NCBI RefSeq assembly: GCF_019752095.1
Contig: NZ_JAIEMO010000045.1
Coordinates: 1 to 42,797, forward strand
DNA from: Nitrosomonas sp.
GTDB taxonomy: Bacteria > Pseudomonadota > Gammaproteobacteria > Burkholderiales > Nitrosomonadaceae
Length of the DNA: 42,797 nt
Reading direction: 5' to 3'
Position numbers and translations under genes: made by a program. The notes beneath the pieces are model-generated. The model was not told the origin of the DNA and did no database searches. It worked only from the letters and a program-made list of their open reading frames with translations. Below are positions 33,542 through 42,797 of this stretch, piece after piece (position 1 is the first letter of the stretch; each line of letters starts with the position of its first letter).

Positions 33542-33733
33542 TCAATCACACTTTATTAAATATTTAATCTTATTAATCATCCCAATAGTTTCAGGTGTTT
33601 TCTCAAGCACTGATGAGCTGTTAATCTTTTTTAAACCCAAACCTCTTATAGTTGCTCTATGAGATTGTTTGACGCCTATCAGACTTTTAACCAAGTATAT
33701 TTTTACAGTATTTGGCATTTTTTCATCAACCAT
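33542..33733 (-). CDS. rpmD: 50S ribosomal protein L30
   Basis: L30 is a small 50S protein. The ATG at 33733 ([17 protein letters not shown]) gives 63 residues, with AGGAAT as ribosome binding site. An ATG two codons earlier is possible. The motif [21 protein letters not shown] is typical, read here in two parts at about 14-24 and 25-34. The start overlaps the rpsE end by eight bases. Confidence 0.95.
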   Translation of the reverse strand: MVDEKMPNTVKIYLVKSLIGVKQSHRATIRGLGLKKINSSSVLEKTPETIGMINKIKYLIKCD

Positions 33734-34268
33734 TATCAATTCCTAGAATTTCTTTAACCGTTTTTCCACGTTTCGCAGCTATACTTGCAGGTGTGTTCAT
33801 AGAATTCAATCCCTTAATTGTTGCTCGCACAACATTATATGGATTCGTAGAACCAATACATTTAGCTAGAATATCCGTCATGCCTATCACTTCAAAAATC
33901 GCGCGCATAGGTCCACCAGCAATAATTCCCGTCCCTTCTGGTGCAGGCTGCATATATACTTTAGCAGCTCCATGAGAAGCAATAATTGGATGATATATAG
34001 TGCCGTTCTTTAATTTAATCTTAATCATTCTTTTACGGGCTTCGTCCATAGCCTTTTGAACAGCAACTGGAACTTCACGTGATTTTCCCTTTCCCATCCC
34101 GACACTACCATCACCATCACCAACAACAGTAAGAGCAGCAAAGCCTAAAATACGTCCACCCTTTACAACTTTGGTAACTCTATTGATGGCCACCATTTTC
34201 TCTCGCAAATCATCACCAGTTTCTTCATTTCCTGAGTGTTTTACACCTGCCTTGCCAATTTTTGCCAT
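33726..34268 (-). CDS. rpsE: 30S ribosomal protein S5
   Basis: S5 guards translational accuracy and 30S assembly. The 180-residue protein has the N-terminal double-stranded-RNA-binding domain ([19 protein letters not shown] near 25-43, [15 protein letters not shown] near 57-72). The C-terminal S5 domain follows, with [16 protein letters not shown] near 107-122. It lies 13 bases after rplR. Confidence 0.97.
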   Translation of the reverse strand: MAKIGKAGVKHSGNEETGDDLREKMVAINRVTKVVKGGRILGFAALTVVGDGDGSVGMGKGKSREVPVAVQKAMDEARKRMIKIKLKNGTIYHPIIASHGAAKVYMQPAPEGTGIIAGGPMRAIFEVIGMTDILAKCIGSTNPYNVVRATIKGLNSMNTPASIAAKRGKTVKEILGIDNG

Positions 34269-34281
34269 CTTAAATCCTTGA

Positions 34282-34638
34282 TTAGAATTTTAATCCATTT
34301 TGGCGAGCCGATTCTGCTAACGCCTGCACTCTTCCATGAAATTTATATCCTGATCTATCAAAGGCGATATTTGTAATTCCACACTTCTTTCCTTTCTCGG
34401 CGATTCTTTTTCCAATAAATGACGCAGCTGTCACGGTGCTACCTGAAGAAATTTCTTTTTTAACGTCGGGCTCTAAAGTAGACGCACAAGCTATGGTTTT
34501 ATGTTGATTATCATCTATTAATTGCGCATATATATGCAAATTAGTTCTATGCACACATAATCTTATAGCGCCAATTTCTGCAATTTTATATCGAGTCCTT
34601 CTTGAACGTCTTAATCGCCTAACTTTTAAATTTGCCAT
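34282..34638 (-). CDS. rplR: 50S ribosomal protein L18
   Basis: L18 binds 5S rRNA. The 118-residue protein has a basic arginine-rich N-terminus ([12 protein letters not shown]), the [16 protein letters not shown] strand region near 27-42, and the C-terminal [20 protein letters not shown] segment. Length and position between rplF and rpsE are standard. Confidence 0.97.
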   Translation of the reverse strand: MANLKVRRLRRSRRTRYKIAEIGAIRLCVHRTNLHIYAQLIDDNQHKTIACASTLEPDVKKEISSGSTVTAASFIGKRIAEKGKKCGITNIAFDRSGYKFHGRVQALAESARQNGLKF

Positions 34639-34648
34639 ATTATTTCAC

Positions 34649-35182
34649 TTATTTTTTCTTCGTTTCTTTGAGAATAATTTTCTCATCTGAATAACGAACA
34701 CCTTTGCCCTTATATGGCTCTGGTTTTCTATATGCTCGTATTTCAGCAGCTGTTTGCCCAACTACTTGCTTGCTCATTCCTTTAATAAGGATTTCTGTCT
34801 GCGTCGGGGTTTCAATTTTGATTCCATCAGGGACAATATAATCTACAGGATGTGAAAATCCTAAAGCCAAGTTAATTTTATTCTGTGCAGCCTGAGCTCG
34901 ATAGCCAACACCTACTAACTGTAATTTCCTTTCAAAACCTACAGTCACACCGTGAACCATATTGGCAACAAGAGACCTGACTGTCCCGGACATAGCGTTA
35001 GCATGTTTTGATTCATTTGCTGACTTAATTCTAATTTCATTATCAATCACTTCCAACACAACAAAATTAGTTAATTTTTGATGCAAAGTTCCTAAAGGCC
35101 CTTTTATTGATATGTTATAATTTGAAGTGGTCACTTCAACGTTGGACGGGATAATTATGGGATTTTTACTAACACGAGACAT
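34649..35182 (-). CDS. rplF: 50S ribosomal protein L6
   Basis: L6 lies near the factor-binding site of the 50S subunit. The 177-residue protein has two similar domains. It starts [15 protein letters not shown] and has the signature [14 protein letters not shown] near 153-166 in the second domain. It ends in a lysine-rich tail (KETKKK). Twelve bases separate it from rpsH. Confidence 0.97.
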   Translation of the reverse strand: MSRVSKNPIIIPSNVEVTTSNYNISIKGPLGTLHQKLTNFVVLEVIDNEIRIKSANESKHANAMSGTVRSLVANMVHGVTVGFERKLQLVGVGYRAQAAQNKINLALGFSHPVDYIVPDGIKIETPTQTEILIKGMSKQVVGQTAAEIRAYRKPEPYKGKGVRYSDEKIILKETKKK

Positions 35183-35194
35183 TTAACATCTCCT

Positions 35195-35590
35195 TTAAAC
35201 AACATAGCATAATAATTCACCGCCAACTCCAAGCTGTTGCGCTTTTCTTTGAGTCATCACACCTTTAGATGTGGACATAATTGCAATCCCCAATCCGTTC
35301 ATAACATTCGGCAGATTCTTACTAGATTTATAAATTCTTAAACCAGGTTTACTAACGCGCGTTATCTTTTCTATCACCCGATCACCCGAGTGATATTTTA
35401 GTTTGATTTCTATATTTTTTTTACTTCCTTGATCGACGATATCAAAAGCTTCTATATATCCTTCATCTTTAAGAACATTAGCTATTGCTTGTTTAATGCG
35501 AGAACTTGGCATTATTACTGATGTTTTTTTTGCCATTTGTCCATTACGCATCCGCGTCAGCATATCTGCTATAGGATCACTCATACTCAT
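35195..35590 (-). CDS. rpsH: 30S ribosomal protein S8
   Basis: S8 binds the central domain of 16S rRNA and in E. coli is the translational repressor of the spc operon by binding near the rplE start. The 131-residue protein starts [18 protein letters not shown] and has the C-terminal [23 protein letters not shown] region near 107-129. Whether S8 represses this operon cannot be read from the sequence. Confidence 0.97.
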   Translation of the reverse strand: MSMSDPIADMLTRMRNGQMAKKTSVIMPSSRIKQAIANVLKDEGYIEAFDIVDQGSKKNIEIKLKYHSGDRVIEKITRVSKPGLRIYKSSKNLPNVMNGLGIAIMSTSKGVMTQRKAQQLGVGGELLCYVV

Positions 35591-35662
35591 AATGCATTAC
35601 CTACCGATTAGTTACATTAACACAAAATTGACAATATCTTACTATCAAGTAAGAATTATATA

Positions 35663-35968
35663 TCACCAGCTAGCTTTGATTATTCCTGGAATTTTACCAC
35701 TCATCGCGATATCTCTTAACTTGCTTCTTCCTAGACCAAATTTAGAATAAACACCTCGAGGCCTACCGGTTAATGCGCACCTATTTCTTAGTCGGACTGG
35801 GCTAGAGTCTCTCGGCAAATTTTGTAATACCAGACGAGATTCACTACGTTCCGCATCACTGAGCGCAGAATTATTTATTATTTTTTTTAAATTAATCCTT
35901 TGCTCTGCATACTTCTGCACTATTTTATATCTTTTGATATTTCTATTAATAATAGCAAGCTTTGCCAT
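35663..35968 (-). CDS. rpsN: 30S ribosomal protein S14 (zinc-free form)
   Basis: S14 joins the 30S head late in assembly. The ATG at 35968 ([15 protein letters not shown]) gives 101 residues. Codons further upstream overlap the rplE end and do not resemble S14. The long form without the CxxC zinc motif is present, ending with the [20 protein letters not shown] and GIIKASW elements. A gap of 72 bases before rpsH is longer than most in this cluster. Confidence 0.95.
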   Translation of the reverse strand: MAKLAIINRNIKRYKIVQKYAEQRINLKKIINNSALSDAERSESRLVLQNLPRDSSPVRLRNRCALTGRPRGVYSKFGLGRSKLRDIAMSGKIPGIIKASW

Positions 35969-35975
35969 TTTGATC

Positions 35976-36515
35976 TCAGTTTTTAAATGGAAAATTGAAA
36001 GCTGATAACAATGCCTTAGCCTCAGCATCACTTTTAGCTGTAGTTGTAATTGATATATTCATTCCACGCAAATCGTCAATTTTATCATAATCTATCTCGG
36101 GGAAAATAATTTGTTCTTTTATACCCATATTATAGTTACCTCTGCCATCAAAAGATTTTCCAGATATCCCTCTAAAATCTCTTATTCTGGGTATTGCGAT
36201 GGTTATTAATCGGTCTAGAAACTCATACATCCTAACTCGTCGCAGTGTGACCATACATCCTATTGGATAATCCTGTCTTACCTTAAACGTCGCAATAGAT
36301 TTCTTAGCTTTTGTAACGACAGGATGTTGACCAGATATTTTTTTTATGTCAGATAATGCGTTTTCTATTATTTTTTTATCTATGGTAGCTTCACCTAGAC
36401 CAATATTTAATGTAATTTTTGTTATGCGTGGCACTTCCATTATCGAATTGTATTTGAATTGTTCAATAAGTTTCTTAACAGCTACATTCCTATAATATTC
36501 TTGTAAGCGAGTCAT
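35976..36515 (-). CDS. rplE: 50S ribosomal protein L5
   Basis: L5 binds 5S rRNA and contacts the P-site tRNA. The ATG at 36515 (MTRLQEYYR), 179 residues, is preferred over an in-frame GTG at 36527. AAGGAAGTGG lies at workable distance from the ATG but runs directly into the GTG. Key segments are [11 protein letters not shown] near 32-42 and [20 protein letters not shown] near 115-134. It lies 20 bases after rplX. Confidence 0.96.
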   Translation of the reverse strand: MTRLQEYYRNVAVKKLIEQFKYNSIMEVPRITKITLNIGLGEATIDKKIIENALSDIKKISGQHPVVTKAKKSIATFKVRQDYPIGCMVTLRRVRMYEFLDRLITIAIPRIRDFRGISGKSFDGRGNYNMGIKEQIIFPEIDYDKIDDLRGMNISITTTAKSDAEAKALLSAFNFPFKN

Positions 36516-36535
36516 ACTTAAATCCACTTCCTTTT

Positions 36536-36853
36536 TTACGGTTCAATCAAATCCCCACTAGATTTAAATATACGGATTTTATTATTTTCCGCAGTAAGCT
36601 TAAATCCAACTCTGTCAGGTTTCTTTGAATGAAAATTATAAATTGCAACGTTAGACACATGCATCGGCATTTCTTTACCAATTATACCACCTACACTACC
36701 ATTGGTAGGATTAGGTTTTTGATGTTTCTTAACTATATTTATTCCTTGAATAATTAAATAGTCTATTCTTTCAATACGAAGAACAGTTCCTCTTTTGCCT
36801 TTATCTTTACCAGTGATAATAATAACGTCATCACCTTTTTTTATTTTTTGCAT
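36536..36853 (-). CDS. rplX: 50S ribosomal protein L24
   Basis: L24 is an assembly starter for the 50S subunit. The 105-residue protein opens with the KOW motif ([23 protein letters not shown] region, residues 5-27), followed by [13 protein letters not shown] near 34-46. Length is standard and the gene follows rplN by 18 bases. Confidence 0.97.
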   Translation of the reverse strand: MQKIKKGDDVIIITGKDKGKRGTVLRIERIDYLIIQGINIVKKHQKPNPTNGSVGGIIGKEMPMHVSNVAIYNFHSKKPDRVGFKLTAENNKIRIFKSSGDLIEP

Positions 36854-36871
36854 ATCACTTTCCTCCCATAG

Positions 36872-37240
36872 CTATAATACTTCTGGAGCTAGAGATACGA
36901 TTTTCATAAAATGCACATTTCGCAACTCTCGAGTCACTGGACCAAATATACGTGTTCCTATCGGCTCAAATTTGTTATTAAGCAATACAGCTGCATTATC
37001 GTCGAATTTTAATAAAGATCCGTCATTACGTCTTACACCTTTTGCTGTTCTAACTACTACCGCATTATAAACTTCACCTTTTTTAACTTTTCCTCTAGGT
37101 GCCGCATCTTTAACGCTAACTTTAATAATATCGCCTATTCCCGCGTATTTCCTTTTTGATCCGCCAAGTACTTTTATACACATAAGTGAACGTGCGCCAG
37201 TATTATCTGCCACCCGTAATATTGATTGCATTTGGATCAT
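36872..37240 (-). CDS. rplN: 50S ribosomal protein L14
   Basis: L14 takes part in bridges between the subunits. The 122-residue protein starts [17 protein letters not shown], with standard length. [20 protein letters not shown] near 36-55 and the C-terminal [22 protein letters not shown] are typical. It is the first gene of the spc part, and the 176-base gap ahead of it probably contains the spc promoter. Confidence 0.97.
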   Translation of the reverse strand: MIQMQSILRVADNTGARSLMCIKVLGGSKRKYAGIGDIIKVSVKDAAPRGKVKKGEVYNAVVVRTAKGVRRNDGSLLKFDDNAAVLLNNKFEPIGTRIFGPVTRELRNVHFMKIVSLAPEVL

Positions 37241-37416
37241 TTTCTATTCGCTTTTAATTATAAATTACTTCATGCATAGATATAATGTTATTTTTATAGC
37301 AAGCTTCAGAACATATCAATTAAAATTTTTACCGCATGTACTATAAAATAAACATTTATATATCACGTAGTCCAGATAATATACAAAAATATCATTTATT
37401 CGATATCTTCTATATT
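37241..37416 (-). promoter_or_regulatory. S10/spc operon junction with possible promoter
   Basis: This 176-base, very A+T-rich gap between rpsQ and rplN is the longest inside the ribosomal block. On minus, TTGATA (complement of 37314-37319) and TATAAA (complement of 37293-37298) are 15 bases apart. That spacing is short, so the match is only suggestive. Further upstream TTGTAT and TATATA with 18 bases between is an alternative. No terminator-like hairpin with T-run was seen after rpsQ. Confidence 0.35.
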
Positions 37417-37674
37417 TTATATTTTATCTATTACTTTCCAATTTTTGGTTTTTGATAAAGGACGACATTCTTCTAATAGAACAGTATCACCTATCAAATA
37501 CTGATTAATTTCATCGTGGGCATGATATTTCTTAGTTCTTGTAATAAACTTCCCATATAGTGGATGGATCAATCTACGTTCCACCAATACGGTTACAGTT
37601 TTATCCATTTTATTACTAATAACTTTCCCACTTATAGTACGCGTTCGGTTTAATTTATCGCTATTCATGATCAT
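37417..37674 (-). CDS. rpsQ: 30S ribosomal protein S17
   Basis: S17 is a primary 16S-binding protein. The 85-residue form starts at the ATG at 37674; a second ATG at 37668 would remove two residues. [23 protein letters not shown] near 11-33 and the [25 protein letters not shown] region are diagnostic of the OB fold. It overlaps the rpmC end by 14 bases and is the last gene of the S10 part. Confidence 0.96.
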   Translation of the reverse strand: MIMNSDKLNRTRTISGKVISNKMDKTVTVLVERRLIHPLYGKFITRTKKYHAHDEINQYLIGDTVLLEECRPLSKTKNWKVIDKI

Positions 37675-37858
37675 TTTGTCGCTGGGTTATAAATGTTTTT
37701 ACTCTGGCAATATCTCTTTTTATCATTCTTAGCTTGTTAGTATTCGACAACTGCTGTGTTGCCAATTGCATTCTTAACCCGAATTGCGCTTTTAATAAAG
37801 AAATTAACTCTAAATTTAATTCCGATAGCTGTTTATTTTTCAATTCGACTGACTTCAT
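37661..37858 (-). CDS. rpmC: 50S ribosomal protein L29
   Basis: L29 lies at the polypeptide exit tunnel, where signal recognition particle and trigger factor dock. The ATG at 37858 gives 65 residues; a GTG one codon earlier overlaps the rplP stop. The two-helix hairpin is visible, with [20 protein letters not shown] near 14-33 and [12 protein letters not shown] near 47-58. It is slightly longer than usual and overlaps rpsQ. Confidence 0.95.
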   Translation of the reverse strand: MKSVELKNKQLSELNLELISLLKAQFGLRMQLATQQLSNTNKLRMIKRDIARVKTFITQRQNDHE

Positions 37859-37860
37859 CA

Positions 37861-38277
37861 CTATCCACCAATTTGCCTTATAGTAAATGTTGTTCTAATA
37901 GGTAGCTTTGCTGCAGCAAGTCGGAAAGCTTCTTTTGCCAATTCCTCTGTCACCCCATCCATTTCATACAACACTTTTCCCGGTTGTATTTCAGCCACAT
38001 AATATTCTGGATTTCCTTTTCCGTTCCCCATTCTAACTTCAGCCGGTTTTTGCGAGATTGGTTTATCAGGAAAAACTCTGATCCAAATTCGCCCACCTCT
38101 TTTGATGTGTCTCGTCATTGCCCTACGTGCCGCTTCAATTTGGCGTGATGTTAGTCGCCCTCTTCCTATTGCTTTTAATCCGAATTCACCAAAACTAACT
38201 TTAGCTCCACGTGTAGCGATTCCAGTATTTCTTCCTTTCTGCTGCTTTCTATATTTAGTTCTAGCTGGTTGAAGCAT
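37861..38277 (-). CDS. rplP: 50S ribosomal protein L16
   Basis: L16 organises the A-site region of the 50S subunit. The 138-residue protein starts [19 protein letters not shown] and has the [27 protein letters not shown] block (about 56-82) plus the C-terminal [15 protein letters not shown]. Length and motifs are standard. It follows rpsC by 15 bases. Confidence 0.97.
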   Translation of the reverse strand: MLQPARTKYRKQQKGRNTGIATRGAKVSFGEFGLKAIGRGRLTSRQIEAARRAMTRHIKRGGRIWIRVFPDKPISQKPAEVRMGNGKGNPEYYVAEIQPGKVLYEMDGVTEELAKEAFRLAAAKLPIRTTFTIRQIGG

Positions 38278-38292
38278 TCATTTCTCCATAAT

Positions 38293-39111
38293 TCATTTTT
38301 CATCGACTTCCGCAATCTGTTCAGTATGGGTCGAACTATCTTCTAAACCTGAATCTTTGTTACTGCTAATTTCATTCTTTGAATCTGAGGAATTTATGAA
38401 TGATAAAGAAGAACGCTTATTGTGTCTTTTTTTTTCATTTTCTGAATTTGGATTTGCAGTTGAATGAATTACTTGATCACTTTTACCCAGTAACTCTCCT
38501 TTGAAGATCCATACCTTTATGCCTATGATTCCATAAGTTGTTTTAGCTTCTGATGTTCCGTAATCAATGTCAGCTCTTAATGTATGAAGTGGAACCCTTC
38601 CCTCTCTATACCACTCAGTACGAGCAATCTCAATCCCATTTAATCTACCAGAACTCATAATTTTTATTCCTTGAGCACCAAGTCTCATGGCATTTTGCAT
38701 TGCCCGTTTCATTGCTCTTCGAAACATTATTCTTTTTTCTAACTGTTGCGCAATATTATCAGCTATTAATTGCGCATCGATTTCTGGCTTTCTAATTTCC
38801 TCTATATTTACATGAACAGGAACACCCATTCTTTTTTGTAGCTCGCTACGCAGCACCTCAATATCTTCACCTTTCTTGCCTATAACGACACCTGGCCGAG
38901 AACTAAAAATTGTAATTCTAGCATTCTTTGAAGGTCTTTCTATCAAAATCTTACCAACTGATGCATTTTTAAGTCTATTTGCAAGAAAAGTTCGAACCTT
39001 TATGTCTTCATTAAGCATAGCCGAAAAATTACTACTATTCGCATACCATCTCGACAACCAATTTTTTTGCACAGACAGCCTAAAACCAGTCGGATTTATT
39101 TTTTGACCCAT
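38293..39111 (-). CDS. rpsC: 30S ribosomal protein S3 with long C-terminal tail
   Basis: S3 lines the mRNA entry channel and has helicase-like activity with S4 and S5. The ATG at 39111 ([13 protein letters not shown]) gives 272 residues. The KH domain carries [15 protein letters not shown] near 68-82, and the C-terminal S3 domain runs to about residue 218. Beyond it is a tail of about 50 residues rich in serine, asparagine, lysine and glutamate, of low complexity and probably disordered. E. coli S3 is 233 residues, so the tail is unusually long. Confidence 0.96.
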   Translation of the reverse strand: MGQKINPTGFRLSVQKNWLSRWYANSSNFSAMLNEDIKVRTFLANRLKNASVGKILIERPSKNARITIFSSRPGVVIGKKGEDIEVLRSELQKRMGVPVHVNIEEIRKPEIDAQLIADNIAQQLEKRIMFRRAMKRAMQNAMRLGAQGIKIMSSGRLNGIEIARTEWYREGRVPLHTLRADIDYGTSEAKTTYGIIGIKVWIFKGELLGKSDQVIHSTANPNSENEKKRHNKRSSLSFINSSDSKNEISSNKDSGLEDSSTHTEQIAEVDEK

Positions 39112-39112
39112 A

Positions 39113-39472
39113 TCAGTTAGTGCCTTTATTAGTATAACCACTACCATCACCCAAAGTCAGTGATATGTGGCATGTTGGTTTCACAATTCTATTTCCACGA
39201 CCTTTAGCACGAGCGCTAGTTCTCTTCATAGATGCACCTTGATCAACTATAATTGACGATATAGTAAGTTCATCAATATCAGCACCATCATTGTGTTCAG
39301 CATTAGCTATTGCAGACTCTAGTAGCTTATGTATTATTTCCGCACCTTTTTTTGGACTAAATATTAATATGTTCAACGCTTTGTCCACAGTCAAGCCCCT
39401 TACTTGATCAGCAACAAGACGACATTTTTGAGCTGAAATTCTTGCACCACGTAATTTAGCAATTGTTTCCAT
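39113..39472 (-). CDS. rplV: 50S ribosomal protein L22
   Basis: L22 lines the peptide exit tunnel with its long hairpin, a site of macrolide resistance changes in other bacteria. The 119-residue protein has the typical [19 protein letters not shown] start (9-27) and the hairpin core [23 protein letters not shown] near 80-102. It is a few residues longer than the usual 110 at the C-terminus. One base separates it from rpsC. Confidence 0.96.
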   Translation of the reverse strand: METIAKLRGARISAQKCRLVADQVRGLTVDKALNILIFSPKKGAEIIHKLLESAIANAEHNDGADIDELTISSIIVDQGASMKRTSARAKGRGNRIVKPTCHISLTLGDGSGYTNKGTN

Positions 39473-39480
39473 TTTAATTT

Positions 39481-39762
39481 TTAACGCTTCGTAACAACTT
39501 TCTTGTCACCAGCATGCCCTTTAAAAGTACGTGTTAATGAAAATTCTCCAAACTTATGACCCACCATATTTTCGGTAACAAATATCGGTATGTGTTGTTT
39601 TCCATTATGGACTGCTACAGTTAATCCAATAAAATCAGGCAATATCGTTGATCGTCTAGACCATGTTTTAATAGGCCGCTTATCATTTGTATTTCGCGCC
39701 TTTTCTATTTTTAGAACTAAATGAGTATCAACGAATGGTCCTTTTTTTACTGATCGTGGCAT
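39481..39762 (-). CDS. rpsS: 30S ribosomal protein S19
   Basis: S19 lies in the 30S head next to S13. The 93-residue protein starts [15 protein letters not shown] and has [20 protein letters not shown] near 36-55 with the C-terminal [19 protein letters not shown]. All are standard. Four bases separate it from rplB. Confidence 0.97.
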   Translation of the reverse strand: MPRSVKKGPFVDTHLVLKIEKARNTNDKRPIKTWSRRSTILPDFIGLTVAVHNGKQHIPIFVTENMVGHKFGEFSLTRTFKGHAGDKKVVTKR

Positions 39763-39766
39763 TTAA

Positions 39767-40600
39767 TCATCCTTTTTTTGAATAGCGATGACGAACTATC
39801 ATCACATTTGTTCTTTTATTTTTACGAGTTCTATATCCCTTGGCTGGTGTCCCCCAAGGACTTACCGGATGCCTCCCCGCAGATGTTCTACCTTCACCAC
39901 CACCATGAGGATGATCTACGGGATTCATTGCCACGCCACGCACAGTCGGTCTAATTCCACGCCATCTTACTGCACCCGCCTTACCAATGGATCTTAAACC
40001 ATGCTCTGCATTACCTACTTCACCGATAGTAGCACGGCAATCTATATGAACTTTACGCACCTCACCTGATCGCAGTTTAATTTGTGCGTAATTACCTTCT
40101 CTGGCTTGCAATTGAACAAACGAACCTGCTGATCTAGCTAATTGAGCTCCTTTTCCAGGCAACAACTCAACACAATGAACTATTGTTCCTATTGGTATAT
40201 TACGTAGTGATAAAGTATCACCAAGCTTAATTTGCGCTAAATTTCCACTACCAATTTTCATTCCTACTGCCAATCCTTTTGGAGCAATTATGTATTTTCT
40301 TTCCCCATCGGCATAACATACCAAAGCGATATTAGCTGATCTGTTTGGATCATATTCAATGCGTTCTATAGTAGCGGTGACATCATCTTTATTGCGTTTA
40401 AAATCCATTAACCTATAATGTTGTTTATGGCCCCCACCACGGTGCCGTGTGGTGATATGCCCATGATGATTACGGCCCGCAGTTTTAGACTGCTTTTCAA
40501 GCAAACTTTTATGAGGCTTTCCTTTGTGTAATTCATTATTTACCAGCTTAACAACAGATCTTCGCCCAGGCGATGTTGGTTTTAATTTTACAAGTGCCAT
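39767..40600 (-). CDS. rplB: 50S ribosomal protein L2
   Basis: L2 supports peptidyl transferase activity and subunit joining. The 277-residue form starts at the ATG at 40600 ([14 protein letters not shown]); a second ATG directly before it (40603) overlaps the rplW stop. The conserved C-terminal block with [23 protein letters not shown] (around 222-244) contains the histidine linked to peptidyl transfer. Length and order are standard. Confidence 0.97.
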   Translation of the reverse strand: MALVKLKPTSPGRRSVVKLVNNELHKGKPHKSLLEKQSKTAGRNHHGHITTRHRGGGHKQHYRLMDFKRNKDDVTATIERIEYDPNRSANIALVCYADGERKYIIAPKGLAVGMKIGSGNLAQIKLGDTLSLRNIPIGTIVHCVELLPGKGAQLARSAGSFVQLQAREGNYAQIKLRSGEVRKVHIDCRATIGEVGNAEHGLRSIGKAGAVRWRGIRPTVRGVAMNPVDHPHGGGEGRTSAGRHPVSPWGTPAKGYRTRKNKRTNVMIVRHRYSKKG

Positions 40601-40935
40601 CATTTAGCCTCTACATTCGAAAAATTTGTAAAATTCAACTCTTGCCCGCTTTTAATCCTCACGATAGCTTTTTTCCAATCAGATCTTTTTCCCATAAAGC
40701 GTCCAAACCGCTTTTGCTTTCCTTTAACATTAATCGTTTGGACTTTTTCTACTTCAATTTTTTGTTCTTTCCATAGCAATTCCACAGCTTTTTTAATTTC
40801 TAGCTTAGTAGCGTCCGTCGCTACACGAAACATAGTTTGATTATTTTTCTCGCCTAAATAAGTTGCTTTTTCTGAAATATGAGGCGCCAATATAATTTTC
40901 AATAAGCGGTCCTGATTGCTAATTACACTATTCAT
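40600..40935 (-). CDS. rplW: 50S ribosomal protein L23
   Basis: L23 is the docking site of trigger factor at the tunnel exit. The 111-residue protein has the [14 protein letters not shown] segment near 17-30 and the [29 protein letters not shown] region near 48-76. It overlaps rplD by four bases (ATGA) and touches rplB, so translation of the three is probably coupled. A short acidic and aromatic C-terminal end is beyond the usual core. Confidence 0.96.
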   Translation of the reverse strand: MNSVISNQDRLLKIILAPHISEKATYLGEKNNQTMFRVATDATKLEIKKAVELLWKEQKIEVEKVQTINVKGKQKRFGRFMGKRSDWKKAIVRIKSGQELNFTNFSNVEAK

Positions 40936-41552
40936 GAAAGAAGCTCCTCTATCCTTTTTAAACTATCGCTCGTGATAAGTGTTTTTTTAAATTTCAAAAG
41001 ACTGACTGGATCTATATTGCGCACTTCAACAACAGCAATATTAGGAATATTTCGCGATGACAAATAAAGATTACTATCAATTTCATTCGTTATAATCATC
41101 ACATTACTCAATTCGAGAACTTCTAATTTCTCTGACAATGCTTTAGTTTTATACGAATCGACGCTAAATGATTCAATAACAAACAACCTATTATCACGAA
41201 TTAGCTGCGAGAATATAGAACTAATTCCGGCACGATACATTTTTTTATTCAATTTCTTTTTAAAACTTTCCTCAGAACTGCTGGGAAATATTTTACCGCC
41301 TCCGCGCCATATAGGACTCGAAGCCATACCAGCACGTGCTCTGCCCGTACCTTTTTGGCGCCATGGTTTACGAGTTGACTTAGAGATATCCGATCTACCT
41401 TTTTGTGCCCGAGTTGCAGAACGCGCATTAGATAAATATGAAGTCACAACCTGATGAACGAGCGCTTCGTTATAATCTCTCTTAAAAAGCTCATCAGAGA
41501 CAGTTACGCTTCCTGTTTTCTGATTTTTATTATCGATAAGCTCAATTTCCAT
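40932..41552 (-). CDS. rplD: 50S ribosomal protein L4
   Basis: L4 helps start 50S assembly, lines the exit tunnel and in E. coli represses the S10 operon by attenuation and translation control. The 206-residue protein has the internal loop [25 protein letters not shown] near 62-86 that reaches into the tunnel. The short 75-base leader before rpsJ leaves little room for the E. coli type of S10 leader, so that control may differ here. Confidence 0.97.
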   Translation of the reverse strand: MEIELIDNKNQKTGSVTVSDELFKRDYNEALVHQVVTSYLSNARSATRAQKGRSDISKSTRKPWRQKGTGRARAGMASSPIWRGGGKIFPSSSEESFKKKLNKKMYRAGISSIFSQLIRDNRLFVIESFSVDSYKTKALSEKLEVLELSNVMIITNEIDSNLYLSSRNIPNIAVVEVRNIDPVSLLKFKKTLITSDSLKRIEELLS

Positions 41553-41592
41553 TACCTATTCACCCTACTGTTTATATTTTATCTTTATAAAT

Positions 41593-42240
41593 TCACTTTT
41601 TTTCTTTTACGCTTGACCGAACTATTACATATCCACCTTTCGATCCTGGAACTGCACCCTTAACTAACAACAAATTTCTTTCGCTATCAATTCTTAATAT
41701 TTCAATATTTTGTGTAGTTCTCCTCACGTTACCCATATGTGCAGCCATACGCTTACCTGGGAAAATACGCCCCGGATCTTGGGCCATGCCAATTGAACCT
41801 GGTTTATTATGCGCTTTCGAATTGCCATGACTTGCTCTGTTGGAAGAAAAGTGGTGTAACTTTATTGCCCCTGCAAAACCCTTTCCTATCGTAACTCCAG
41901 ATATATCAACTGTTTGCCCTACTTTAAATATATCGTTCTTAATCTCCATACCATTCTGGAATTGATCAAGAATAGAATCATCATTTACCCTGAACTCTCT
42001 GACAATGCTCCCAGCCACCACACCAGCTTTAGCACAATGACCGGCTGTCGATTTACTCACCTTTGATATCTTTTTCTGACCGAATGATATCTGTGCAGCA
42101 CAATAACCATCAGAAGAAGTTTTCTTTATTTGGGTTATACGATTATTTGTAACATCAATTACTGTTACTGGAAAAGCATCTCCATTCTCCGCGAATATTC
42201 GCATCATACCGATCTTACGGCCAATTAATCCTAAACTCAT
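41593..42240 (-). CDS. rplC: 50S ribosomal protein L3
   Basis: L3 is one of two initiators of 50S assembly. The 215-residue protein starts [16 protein letters not shown], with the central [21 protein letters not shown] block near 131-151 and the [18 protein letters not shown] segment near 163-180. It is preceded by GAGAG-type ribosome binding sequence. A 67-base gap from rpsJ contains a short hairpin. Confidence 0.97.
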   Translation of the reverse strand: MSLGLIGRKIGMMRIFAENGDAFPVTVIDVTNNRITQIKKTSSDGYCAAQISFGQKKISKVSKSTAGHCAKAGVVAGSIVREFRVNDDSILDQFQNGMEIKNDIFKVGQTVDISGVTIGKGFAGAIKLHHFSSNRASHGNSKAHNKPGSIGMAQDPGRIFPGKRMAAHMGNVRRTTQNIEILRIDSERNLLLVKGAVPGSKGGYVIVRSSVKEKK

Positions 42241-42274
42241 TCTATCTCTCTTTTCAGGAGTGTTCTTTATTTAA

Positions 42275-42292
42275 TTTCTTAATCTTAAGAAA
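42275..42292. repeat. short perfect palindromic hairpin in rpsJ-rplC gap
   Basis: TTTCTTAA (42275-42282) and TTAAGAAA (42285-42292) are perfect complements around TC. The stem is A+T-rich and weak. No T-run follows on the minus strand, so it is not a clear terminator. Confidence 0.35.
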
Positions 42293-42307
42293 ATATTAAT
42301 TTTTTAT

Positions 42308-42616
42308 TTACAGTTTTATCTCTACATCGACACCTGCAGGAAGGTCCAATTTCATCAATGCGTCCACTGTCTTATCTGTCGGATCTATTATATCCATTAA
42401 CCTTAAATGCGTTCTAATTTCAAACTGATCACGCGAAGTCTTGTTCACATGAGGCGAGCGCAGCACATCAAAGCGTTCTATTTTGGTCGGCAATGGAATC
42501 GGTCCCTTTACTACCGCTCCTGTCCTTTTTGCTGTTTCAACAATTTCTATAGCTGATTTATCTATCAAACGATAATCGAAGGCTTTAAGACGAATTCTAA
42601 TTTTTTGATTTTGCAT
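42308..42616 (-). CDS. rpsJ: 30S ribosomal protein S10
   Basis: S10 joins the 30S head and, as NusE, takes part in transcription antitermination with NusB. The 102-residue protein starts [19 protein letters not shown] and has [22 protein letters not shown] near 38-59. CAGGAACG ahead of the ATG is a good ribosome binding site. It is the first gene of the S10 part, 75 bases after tuf. Confidence 0.97.
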   Translation of the reverse strand: MQNQKIRIRLKAFDYRLIDKSAIEIVETAKRTGAVVKGPIPLPTKIERFDVLRSPHVNKTSRDQFEIRTHLRLMDIIDPTDKTVDALMKLDLPAGVDVEIKL

Positions 42617-42639
42617 ATACTCGTTCCTGAATTAATAAA

Positions 42640-42668
42640 TTCAATATATTACCGCACTATATATTGAA
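42640..42668. repeat. perfect inverted repeat between tuf and rpsJ
   Basis: TTCAATATAT (42640-42649) pairs with ATATATTGAA (42659-42668), ten perfect pairs around the loop TACCGCACT. It occupies much of the 75-base gap between tuf and rpsJ. On the minus strand no proper T-run follows, so a simple terminator is unlikely; RNA processing or partial attenuation are options. Confidence 0.5.
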
Positions 42669-42691
42669 CTTATTTTTCTTTACCTTCTCAA

Positions 42692-42797
42692 TCACTCAAT
42701 AATCTTAGCAACAACGCCAGCACCAACAGTTCTACCACCTTCGCGTATCGCAAAACGCAATCCATCTTCCATCGCAATAGGTGCTATCAAATTTACC
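42692..42797 (-). CDS. tuf: elongation factor Tu (C-terminal end, partial)
   Basis: The last 34 codons plus TGA of an EF-Tu gene are present; the rest lies beyond the window. The product ends with the standard EF-Tu sequence, including [20 protein letters not shown] and VVAKIIE. EF-Tu carries aminoacyl-tRNA to the ribosome. A tuf copy ahead of rpsJ is the usual end of the str operon. Confidence 0.95.
   Translation of the reverse strand, partial: VNLIAPIAMEDGLRFAIREGGRTVGAGVVAKIIE

Overview
The window looks like the chromosome of a Nitrosomonas-type betaproteobacterium. The basis is gene order and protein character: a tuf-S10-spc-alpha ribosomal superoperon with infA between secY and rpmJ, a divergent mrcA/pilMNOPQ block, a bioB-F-H-C-D operon, and a glycolate-salvage operon of the kind expected in an organism that runs RuBisCO. 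Genus-level placement is inference. No rRNA, tRNA, CRISPR array, prophage or complete insertion sequence was found.

Layout. (1) 1-5047, minus strand: glxR-glcD-glcE-glcF, which would take glycolate to glyoxylate and reduce tartronate semialdehyde to glycerate. (2) 5048-11461 is the accessory part. It holds a long intergenic region with two hairpins, an EAL-HDOD protein, a three-gene minus-strand set (staphylococcal-nuclease-like protein, DUF4177 protein, TM2-type membrane protein), a REP-like repeat, a Tat-exported beta-carbonic anhydrase, and three poorly known minus-strand genes including a DUF3175 protein coupled to a possible PD-(D/E)XK protein. (3) 11533-16013, minus: a compact biotin operon, diverging from comF-trmL on the plus strand. 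(4) 17327-22293, minus: the type IV pilus assembly operon pilMNOPQ, divergent from mrcA (PBP1a) on plus. (5) 24877-28449, minus: hemB, then engB, coaX and birA. A plus-strand structured RNA with its own terminator lies between hemB and engB. (6) 28477-42797, minus: the ribosomal superoperon read from the right: tuf (partial), rpsJ-rplC-D-W-B-rpsS-rplV-rpsC-rplP-rpmC-rpsQ, then rplN-X-E-rpsN-H-rplF-R-rpsE-rpmD-rplO-secY-infA-rpmJ, then rpsM-K-D-rpoA-rplQ. The 37-residue rpmJ is included. No terminator is visible between rplQ and birA, so the alpha operon may read on into birA-coaX-engB.

How the genes connect. The glc operon salvages a RuBisCO by-product, and the exported carbonic anhydrase fits inorganic-carbon handling. 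The bio operon makes biotin, and BirA in the same window attaches it to carboxylase carriers. CoaX starts coenzyme A synthesis, HemB feeds haem synthesis (large demand in a cytochrome-rich nitrifier), and EngB serves 50S assembly next to the ribosomal genes. Base composition differs strongly between the biotin operon (36 of 60 bases G/C in the line at 12961) and the ribosomal block (22 of 60 in the line at 36001).

The most interesting non-coding signal is the candidate small RNA at about 25960-26060. The most interesting unknown coding module is 9744-11461. I did not find a clearly novel multi-gene defence or mobile system.
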